A program made the position numbers and the translations under genes. The notes below the pieces were generated by a model, which worked only from the letters and a program-made list of their open reading frames with translations, did not search any database and was not told the DNA's origin. Shown here in pieces: positions 49,565-55,586 of a stretch of DNA of 55,586 nt. Origin of the DNA: Candidatus Poribacteria bacterium (GTDB taxonomy: Bacteria; Poribacteria; WGA-4E; WGA-3G); the NCBI GenBank assembly GCA_026706025.1, contig JAPOZO010000028.1:1-55586 (forward strand). Direction: 5' to 3'. The number at the start of each line of letters is the position of its first letter. Within the stretch, counting starts at the first letter, position 1.

Positions 49565-50350
49565 ATGAAGAGAAGGTTAATTCACATTTTTATAGGTGTT
49601 TTGTTTGCAATAGCACCTTTCGGAACAGCACTCGCTGCTGGTGTTCAGCAACATCTGGTTCAGAAAGGTGAGACATTGTCGGAAATCGCGCAGAAGTACA
49701 AAGTACCCCTCAAATCGATTATCCAAGCGAATAGTATTAAGTCAGCACACCGCATACGGACTGGGAGGACGCTGCGTATTCCCAGAGAAACTCTCGCATT
49801 TGAAGACATCTGGTATAAGGTTCAGCCCGGGGATACCCTGTTTAGTATCGGTCGCCGTCATAACATTGAATGGCGCGATCTTCAAAGGATTAACGGTATC
49901 TCCTCGCCGCGCAGCCTCCAGATTGGCAGAATGATACGGATTAGTGAGGATAGTCCAGGTTTCGCAAAACCGCTCAAGGTACCTTTAGTCGTTACATCAA
50001 AATACGGCTACCGACCTCACCCCGTAACGGGGCGCTACCAGCACCACGCTGGGATTGACTTCCGTGCTGCCACAGGCACACGTGTTTACGCTTCTAAAGC
50101 AGGTAGAGTTATCTTTGCCGGTCGAAAAGGTGGGTACGGGAAACTTGTCGGTATAGAACACGCGGACGATTTTACCACTTGGTATGGACATTTGTCACGC
50201 ATCAGGGTAAAAGTCGGGCAAACTGTAAGCCAAGGAAAGGTAATTGGCTTGTCGGGAAACACCGGTATCTCCACCGGACCCCATTTACATTTTGAAATTA
50301 GGTACAAAGGCAGAAGTGAAAAACCAACTAAGTACATTACCATACCGTAA
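49565..50350 (+). CDS. LysM-M23 peptidoglycan endopeptidase (EnvC/NlpD-like)
   Basis: 261 residues. Signal peptide MKRRLIHIFIGVLFAIAPF ending near ALA-AGV. Two LysM repeats (VQKGETLSEIAQKYKV, about residue 32; VQPGDTLFSIGRRHNI, about 87). Then an M23 peptidase domain with the zinc ligands in HHAGIDF (His and Asp, about residue 160), GHLSRI, and HLHFEIR near the end. All metal ligands are present, so probably active rather than a degenerate activator. Cleaves peptide cross-links in the wall or activates amidases. The 3' end overlaps by 35 nt with a lytic transglycosylase fusion gene, making a two-enzyme wall-degrading unit. Confidence 0.92.
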   Translation: MKRRLIHIFIGVLFAIAPFGTALAAGVQQHLVQKGETLSEIAQKYKVPLKSIIQANSIKSAHRIRTGRTLRIPRETLAFEDIWYKVQPGDTLFSIGRRHNIEWRDLQRINGISSPRSLQIGRMIRISEDSPGFAKPLKVPLVVTSKYGYRPHPVTGRYQHHAGIDFRAATGTRVYASKAGRVIFAGRKGGYGKLVGIEHADDFTTWYGHLSRIRVKVGQTVSQGKVIGLSGNTGISTGPHLHFEIRYKGRSEKPTKYITIP

Positions 50351-51824
50351 ACGGGGTCTGCTACTTATAGCGACTATCTTTCTCTTATTCGCGTATTTTC
50401 TCGGTCAAAAAAGCACATTATCAGATCCACTCAACCTAAGACCCGAAGTTGGCACGCGTGGCATCGGATTAGGTGGTGCATTTATCAGTGCTGCAGATGA
50501 TGCAACAAGCCCCCTCTGGAATCCTGCGGGGCTTGCGACGCTGCAGCGTGGAAACCTTATCTACGACCTGTCTCAAGGTGCTGTCTCCTTCGCTTATCCT
50601 ATCAAATCTATCGGGACATTCGGCGTAAATTTCCTCGACTTAAATCGCGGCGATCGGTTTCTGATAGATCACGTTGCGAACCCGATCGGTAGTTTTGAAC
50701 TCGGCAATAACCAGGCATTGCTCTCTTATGCCAGGAAATTCGGTCCTCTGCAACTCGGTGCCAGCACAGGGTATAGCCGCGCACCTTATTATGGTAGCCT
50801 TTGGGCACAAAACTATGATGTCGGTGTGTTGACAGCCCCTAACGCTCACTTTGCTTTCGGAATTCGGCTACGCGATATTTCTGGAGTTACCATTCGGCAT
50901 AGAAACGGAGAGGTTCTGCAAACCTTTGACCAGCAACTTGCTCTCGGTGCCGTTCTTACACCCCACCCAATTATCCGATGGCACAACCGGTTAGATATTA
51001 CACATCCAAGCCTTGGTACAAGCTTAGAAATCGGGAGCAAAACAATTGCTGCCCGTGTCGGCTCAACATTTGCCTTCAGCGACGAGGCACCATCTCAATC
51101 ATGGAGTCTCGGATTTTCACTTAACCAATTGGGAAAGCAGCTCCATTACACCTACCTCAACCAAGAAAACCTCAACCACAGACATCTTGTTTCAATAGGC
51201 ATGTCTTTTGGTGGAACACAACCTACCTCACAGAAGCCAGGCCCGATTGCTTTAAGTGCATCACAGAAGCCAGGCCCGATCGCTTTAAGTGCACCGCAAG
51301 TACCAGTATCTGAATCAGCAACTGAAAGAGAAAAAATACAACAACCAAAGTCCGCGGACAAGGCGGTCCAAATAGCGAAGCAATACGATATTGATGTAGA
51401 ACTTATGCTTGCCATTATTCACGCCGAATCCAACTTTAATCCGATTGCTGTGTCTAAGAACGGCGCAGGCGGATTGATGCAGATGATGCCTGAAACTGCC
51501 CGTGAACTTGGACTTACAGTACCGAAGTATCAGGATAAAAGGAAACCAAAACTTGATTCACACATAGATGAACGATTTGATCCACATAAAAATTTGCACG
51601 CCGGTTTAACTTATTTTAAGATGCTTTTGGAAAAGTATAGAGGGGATATGACTTTAGCACTCGGTGCTTATAACGTCGGCCCCGGTAAGGTGAAAGTCGC
51701 TGGTCCCCTTATCAACAGCGGTAAAAGATATGCTAACAAGGTGCTTAGCCGTTCCCAACACTACCGTGACAACTCAGCGCAAATGGAAACTGATCTCAAG
51801 CGGTTAGACGCACTCCTGAAGTAA
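50316..51824 (+). CDS. Outer-membrane beta-barrel (PorV/UPF0164-like) fused to lytic transglycosylase domain
   Basis: 502 residues from GTG 50316 (AAGG 5 nt upstream), overlapping the M23 gene. Signal-like KRGLLLIATIFLLFAYFLG. Residues about 45-315 resemble PorV/OmpP1-type barrels: GTRGIGLGGAFISAADDATS, LWNPAGLATL, then alternating strands. A linker has two copies of SQKPGPIALSA. Residues about 355-485 are an SLT lysozyme-like domain with catalytic Glu in AIIHAESNFNP, then NGAGGLMQMMPETA and LALGAYNVGPGKV. It would hold a peptidoglycan-cutting domain at the outer membrane's inner face. I know of no standard family with this pairing. Confidence 0.85.
   Translation: MKNQLSTLPYRKRGLLLIATIFLLFAYFLGQKSTLSDPLNLRPEVGTRGIGLGGAFISAADDATSPLWNPAGLATLQRGNLIYDLSQGAVSFAYPIKSIGTFGVNFLDLNRGDRFLIDHVANPIGSFELGNNQALLSYARKFGPLQLGASTGYSRAPYYGSLWAQNYDVGVLTAPNAHFAFGIRLRDISGVTIRHRNGEVLQTFDQQLALGAVLTPHPIIRWHNRLDITHPSLGTSLEIGSKTIAARVGSTFAFSDEAPSQSWSLGFSLNQLGKQLHYTYLNQENLNHRHLVSIGMSFGGTQPTSQKPGPIALSASQKPGPIALSAPQVPVSESATEREKIQQPKSADKAVQIAKQYDIDVELMLAIIHAESNFNPIAVSKNGAGGLMQMMPETARELGLTVPKYQDKRKPKLDSHIDERFDPHKNLHAGLTYFKMLLEKYRGDMTLALGAYNVGPGKVKVAGPLINSGKRYANKVLSRSQHYRDNSAQMETDLKRLDALLK
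51228..51293 (+). repeat. 33-bp in-frame tandem repeat (two copies)
   Basis: Two adjacent 33-bp units differing at one base (T/C) encode SQKPGPIALSA twice in the linker between barrel and transglycosylase domains. A recent slippage-type duplication. Confidence 0.9.
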
Positions 51825-51872
51825 AAAGAGGACGCGCTTCCAAAACGCATCTATAGACTGCAAGGGGGTAAT

Positions 51873-53129
51873 ATGGATAAAATTAGATTGGCAATCGTTG
51901 GATGTGGCGGGATGGGACACCGGCACATGTATGGGTTAGCAGAACTCCATCGGGCAGGTTGGACACGGTTTAACCTTGTCGGTGCATGTGACCCAGTCCT
52001 TGCCAATGCCGAGTCACTCGCTGCGCAAGCAGAAGAACGTTTTGGTGAAAAACCTGCTGTCGTTGGAAGTCTCGAAGAACTCGCTGAAGTCGGTGTTGAT
52101 GCCGTGGATGTAACAACTACACCCCCATATCACCACACCGTCGCCATCGAAACCCTCGAACGCGGCTGGCACACAATGGTCGAAAAACCGATGGGGTTAA
52201 CTGTCCGGGCGTGTAATCTCATTCGGCGTGCCGCTGATGCATCTGAGGCAATCCTCAGCGTCGCAGAGAACTATCGGCGGGATCCGATCAACCGACTTGC
52301 CAAAGCACTGCTTGAGGCAGAAGTTATCGGGACACCTCGCCTCCTTATCCATCATGCCATCGGGGGCAACAACCGCATGCTTATCTCCGTCTGGCGACAT
52401 CAGAAAGATCAGAGCGGTGTACTGCTGGATGTCGGTGTCCACTATGCTGACATGATGGAGTATCTCCTCGGTGAAATTGACACCGTCTATGCGCAAACCC
52501 GTCTTCATGAACCTATCCGACATAATTCTGCCGCAGTGACCGGTGAATCTGGCTCTAATCCTGCTGGTGTCTATACGAAATGGCAGCGCGAAATGCCCGC
52601 TGAATTTGAGGCAACTGCTGAGGATGCCGCTTATGCAACCCTGACTTTCAAAAACGGTGCCGTCGGACAATATATTGAGGATCACGCGGCGTGGGGACAA
52701 GGCAGCTGGCTCCGCAAAATTCACGGTTCTCAAGGTTCTATGACGCTCCCCGGTGACCGAGGCGGTGGAACTATTACCCTGAATATTGACGGCCAGGAAA
52801 CGATTAACGACCAACGGATCTTGGACCTCGTTCCAGACTTCCGCTTAGACGCTGTCACAGCAGATCTGTTCGGCGGCGACCGATTGTGGAACTACTCGTT
52901 TAAGGAAGGGGACGCGAAAAATATCGCCATGGAATATGGTGAATTTGCTGAAGTTATTGCCGGAAAGCGCGAAGTTGAAGTCAACGCCTATCAAGGCACA
53001 CGTTCCGTCGCTGTCTCCTACGCAATCCTCGAGTCCGGTGCAACAGGACAAATCGTTCAGATGGATCAGATGCTTGATGAATCCATTAATACCTATCAAC
53101 GCGAGATTGACGAAGGATTGGGCCTCTGA
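51873..53129 (+). CDS. Gfo/Idh/MocA family oxidoreductase
   Basis: 418 residues. Rossmann loop IRLAIVGCGGMGHRHMYG, VGACDPVLANAESLA, catalytic EKPMGLTV near residue 104, AENYRRDPINRLAK, and the C-terminal DVGVHYADMMEYLLGE with the Asp/His pair. Longer than many members because of extra segments near residues 215-245. Substrate is probably a sugar, cyclitol or derivative. AAGGGGG precedes the ATG. The next Gfo/Idh gene is 81 nt downstream and only distantly similar. Confidence 0.9.
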   Translation: MDKIRLAIVGCGGMGHRHMYGLAELHRAGWTRFNLVGACDPVLANAESLAAQAEERFGEKPAVVGSLEELAEVGVDAVDVTTTPPYHHTVAIETLERGWHTMVEKPMGLTVRACNLIRRAADASEAILSVAENYRRDPINRLAKALLEAEVIGTPRLLIHHAIGGNNRMLISVWRHQKDQSGVLLDVGVHYADMMEYLLGEIDTVYAQTRLHEPIRHNSAAVTGESGSNPAGVYTKWQREMPAEFEATAEDAAYATLTFKNGAVGQYIEDHAAWGQGSWLRKIHGSQGSMTLPGDRGGGTITLNIDGQETINDQRILDLVPDFRLDAVTADLFGGDRLWNYSFKEGDAKNIAMEYGEFAEVIAGKREVEVNAYQGTRSVAVSYAILESGATGQIVQMDQMLDESINTYQREIDEGLGL

Positions 53130-53144
53130 TTTTCCGATCTCATG

Positions 53145-53177
53145 CCCCCCTGATAAGGGGGGTTAGGGGGGTTACCT
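53145..53177 (+). repeat. C6/G6 hairpin followed by a second G tract
   Basis: CCCCCC (53145-53150), TGATAA, GGGGGG (53157-53162), TTA, then another G tract (53166-53171) and TTACC. It can form a six-pair hairpin or, on the G strand, a quadruplex. No T run follows, so it is a poor terminator. It fills most of the gap between the two Gfo/Idh genes. Confidence 0.6.
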
Positions 53178-53210
53178 GCTTAAAAGCGTTTACTTATTTA
53201 GGGACCAGCG

Positions 53211-54275
53211 ATGACAGACATACAAGAATTCGGCATCGGGCTAATCGGATTAGGGATCGGGCAGCAGCACCTACTCGGCTACCAGCGCCGAGGCCTGCAC
53301 GTTGCTGCGATCTGCGACAAAGACGTTACACGCCTCAATGAAGTTGGTAACGCGTTTGGCATTGATAAACGATACACCCGTATCGCTGACCTGATTGCCG
53401 ATACAGATGTTGACGTAGTTGACATGGCGGTGCAACCGTGGATCCGTTCTCCGATTGTCAAAGCCGCCGCCGAAGCCGGTAAACACATACTCTGCCAAAA
53501 ACCGTTCTCAATGTCGATGCAACAGGCTATTGAAATGGTCAACATCTGTGAGCAACACAACGTGCAGCTGATGGTGAACCAAAACTCCTGCTTTGTTCCG
53601 GGTTTCCTCGCCATTGAACCCTACATCAACGCCGAATACCTCGGCGAAATCTACCACGTCTCCATAACCTGCAACGGATTTTACACCGAATTCCCTGAAC
53701 GCCACTTGATTCCAGCGATGCAGGTGCATCACGTTGGACTTGTCTATAAATGGTTTGGCGAATATGAAAGTGTTTACTGTCAAGCACACGGACATAACCG
53801 CCCAATTGAGGCAGGCGAAACTCTTTCTGTCGCGCTCTTCAAAAGTCGGAGCGGTGTACAGGGTTTGCTTTCGTGTAACTGGGCATTTCTTGCCAACCCC
53901 GGACGCAACTTACAACATCCGCACGAGGAAATCCGCATCCAAGGCACCAAAGGGGCTATCTACGGGAACAGTGATGATATGACGGTTCACCTCACAGAAC
54001 CAGAAACCCGAGAAATTAAACCGTCAATAGAGGGGACGTGGTTCCCAGATGCTTTTGGGAATGTGATGGCTCACTTTTTGGAGTGCTTACAAACAGGTGA
54101 AAAACCGATCACGGATGGGCGGGGTAACCTACACGTTGTCCAGACGCTTTTCGCCATGCATCAGTCTGCCACATCAGGAGCAGTCATTATGCTTGATGAT
54201 ATTCCGCTGGATGGCGCCCACAATCTGAATCCGCATCCCGTCCATAGCGCAGATGACACTACTATTTTGCAATGA
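53211..54275 (+). CDS. Gfo/Idh/MocA family oxidoreductase
   Basis: 354 residues. Rossmann loop FGIGLIGLGIGQQHLLGYQ, AAICDKDVTRLNEV, catalytic QKPFSMSM near residue 101 (Gln replaces the usual Glu before Lys-Pro), and NQNSCFVPGFLAIEP. The C-terminal substrate domain has MQVHHVGLVYKWFGEYE with the His pair region. The usual DxGxHxxD motif is replaced by QVHHVGLVYKW, so substrate handling may differ. Sugar or cyclitol dehydrogenase activity is the family expectation. Confidence 0.87.
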   Translation: MTDIQEFGIGLIGLGIGQQHLLGYQRRGLHVAAICDKDVTRLNEVGNAFGIDKRYTRIADLIADTDVDVVDMAVQPWIRSPIVKAAAEAGKHILCQKPFSMSMQQAIEMVNICEQHNVQLMVNQNSCFVPGFLAIEPYINAEYLGEIYHVSITCNGFYTEFPERHLIPAMQVHHVGLVYKWFGEYESVYCQAHGHNRPIEAGETLSVALFKSRSGVQGLLSCNWAFLANPGRNLQHPHEEIRIQGTKGAIYGNSDDMTVHLTEPETREIKPSIEGTWFPDAFGNVMAHFLECLQTGEKPITDGRGNLHVVQTLFAMHQSATSGAVIMLDDIPLDGAHNLNPHPVHSADDTTILQ

Positions 54276-54365
54276 CATCACTACAGCCACACCTTCTAAT
54301 TTCCTGCACAGCGGCAGCCTAATAATTAACCCCAAAAAGTTGCGCTCGCCTTCCGCTTAATGCCT

Positions 54366-55553
54366 CTACCAATCGCCTCTCCGATTATCCCAGAGATGCG
54401 CCTTGACAACCTCTTCGTTGAGTTCAGTTCCCCACCCCGGACGCGTCGGGGTTTTCATGTAGCCGTTCACAATATCTGGAACGTGCGTCGTTAAGTCGTC
54501 CTTCCACGGAACATCATCAATATCAATCTCCATGATTCGCACATTAGGTAAGACAGCACAAAGACTTGCACTCATATAAGTCGCGAGATGGCTATAATAG
54601 TTATGGGGAGCGACATTGAGCTGGAACACATTCGCCAAGTCACCAATTTTCTTTGACGGTGCGAACCCGTTCCACGGTACATCTATCATGAACACATCGG
54701 CAGCACGGCATTCAAAATAGGGTAAATACTCCCGCATGTAATAGAGATTTTCGCCGGTGCATATCTTCGTCGTCGTGGAATCCTTGATTTGACGGAGTGC
54801 CTCATGGTCGTACATATCGATTTCCAACCATAGCATGTCAAACGGTTCAAGCACTTTGGCAATACGCATGCACGCTTCTGGTTTGAAATTGAAGTTCAGA
54901 TCGAGGTTGATACCAACATCGGGCCCAACTGCCTCTCTAAAGGTACCGATTAAGGTCTCAATGTGCCGTAGGAGTTGAGGCGTTACATTTCCATCAGTGG
55001 TACCCGGTCCATTGCTGAAGCCTGGGAAATAGACAGAAGCAGGGTCACCGGGAATGACAATGTTGGTTTTAAGAGCGGTGAACCCCTTCTCAACAACTTC
55101 TCGCCCCAACGCGGCGATGTCATCCATCGTTCTTAAAGGTGGCACACCAATGAGTTCAAAGTTGCGTGCGCGAGAGGAACCGCAGTGGGACCAATAGACG
55201 CGCACATTATCGCGTGTCGGTCCACCGAACAGTTCCACAACGGAGATCCCCAACGCTTTCGCCTTAATATCCACCAACGCGCACTCAATACCAGCGATCC
55301 CTTTCGCAGCGATGCCGCCAGGGCTTTGTCGAGAACCACGAATCATATCCGAAAACCGCATCTCATAAGGGCGCGGATCGCGTCCGATAAGCAGCGGCGT
55401 GAGGTCTTTGATAGTCCCCGCAACGCCGTTAGGATTCCTACCATCACTACATTCGCCGTAGCCGGTGACACCTTCATCGGTTCCCACCTTCACAAAAATC
55501 CAAGGCCGCCACCCCGCATCCACAATAAACGTTTCAATGTTTGTAATTTTCAT
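54366..55553 (-). CDS. Mandelate racemase/muconate lactonizing enzyme-family dehydratase (enolase superfamily)
   Basis: 395 residues. N-terminal capping domain (IETFIVDAGWRPWIFVKVGT, GYGECSDGRNPNG, GIAGIECALVDIKAKALG) and a TIM barrel with the Mg2+ ligands Asp in INLDLNFN (about residue 218), Glu in LWLEIDMYD (about 244) and Glu in CTGENLYY (about 270). His in VAPHNYYSHLA (about 320) is a likely general base. The Lys in TALKTNIV marks the second-strand catalytic site. Members dehydrate sugar acids (galactonate, gluconate, fuconate and others). Together with UxuA and the Gfo/Idh enzymes this fits sugar-acid catabolism. Convergent with the last Gfo/Idh gene. Confidence 0.9.
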   Translation of the reverse strand: MKITNIETFIVDAGWRPWIFVKVGTDEGVTGYGECSDGRNPNGVAGTIKDLTPLLIGRDPRPYEMRFSDMIRGSRQSPGGIAAKGIAGIECALVDIKAKALGISVVELFGGPTRDNVRVYWSHCGSSRARNFELIGVPPLRTMDDIAALGREVVEKGFTALKTNIVIPGDPASVYFPGFSNGPGTTDGNVTPQLLRHIETLIGTFREAVGPDVGINLDLNFNFKPEACMRIAKVLEPFDMLWLEIDMYDHEALRQIKDSTTTKICTGENLYYMREYLPYFECRAADVFMIDVPWNGFAPSKKIGDLANVFQLNVAPHNYYSHLATYMSASLCAVLPNVRIMEIDIDDVPWKDDLTTHVPDIVNGYMKTPTRPGWGTELNEEVVKAHLWDNRRGDW

Positions 55554-55586
55554 ATTATTTCCCTATAGTTTAACAACCTCTTTTCG

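Overview
The window looks like a chromosomal segment from an uncultivated, environmental (probably host- or particle-associated) bacterium. The best fit is Candidatus Poribacteria or a close relative. That assignment is an inference from gene content: phytanoyl-CoA dioxygenase-like enzymes, several Gfo/Idh/MocA oxidoreductases, sugar TIM-barrel enzymes, a sulfatase next to a GH95 fucosidase, LamG proteins, and eukaryote-like repeat proteins (ankyrin, TPR, LRR). No rRNA is present to confirm it. Shine-Dalgarno sites and sigma70-type TTGACA/TATAAT promoters are recognisable throughout.

Layout. 1-12 kb: a partial GH32-like gene, a UxuA-family dehydratase, two tandem LamG secreted proteins, a TPR protein, a sulfatase, an ankyrin protein and a GH95 fucosidase. 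Together these look like use of sulfated, fucosylated or uronic-acid glycans. An orphan DNA methyltransferase and an Eis-like acetyltransferase follow on the minus strand. 12.5-18.6 kb (minus): an LRR lipoprotein, then a tight four-gene operon (unknown protein with an internal duplication, RmlB-like SDR, PhyH dioxygenase, MDR dehydrogenase). 18.8-23.8 kb (plus): aldo/keto reductase, thiamine-binding-like protein, then three paralogous secreted proteins holding five copies of one domain. 23.9-25.7 kb (minus): sugar isomerase/epimerase and a 3-hydroxyisobutyrate dehydrogenase-like enzyme.

25.7-27.2 kb: a TnpB-only IS200/IS605-type element. It has a frameshifted tnpB with intact catalytic residues, related hairpins at each end, and a promoter followed by an unusually structured leader that could form a pseudoknot. 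27.4-33.7 kb: Gfo/Idh and Zn-MDR enzymes, a MITE-like repeat, endonuclease IV, and a three-gene cluster of a small zinc-ribbon membrane protein and two proteins fusing a cytosolic heavy-metal (HMA) domain to an internal lipoprotein-like signal. One of these carries a long Gly-Asn hexanucleotide minisatellite. 33.7-41.3 kb: obg-proB-proA, a Uma2 remnant, a MurJ-like flippase, a GDPD and an orphan NtrC-type response regulator. 41.3-47.7 kb: luciferase-like and aldo/keto enzymes, tRNA-Leu(TAA), initiator tRNA-fMet, another tagged secreted protein, a PhyH enzyme, a CAT-anticodon tRNA, then tilS and hpt. 47.8-55.6 kb: diheme cytochrome c, a lipoprotein, a LysM/M23 protein overlapping a beta-barrel/lytic-transglycosylase fusion, two Gfo/Idh enzymes and an enolase-superfamily dehydratase.

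The main candidates for something undescribed are: (1) a short C-terminal tag, consensus V-E-P-x-G-K-L-x-T-x-W-x-x-[ILV]-K, shared by six secreted proteins with three unrelated domain types, which looks like a sorting or anchoring signal; (2) the paired HMA-lipobox fusion proteins; (3) the structured leader in front of tnpB; (4) the beta-barrel/lytic-transglycosylase fusion; (5) the five-copy W-L-W-M-I domain family.
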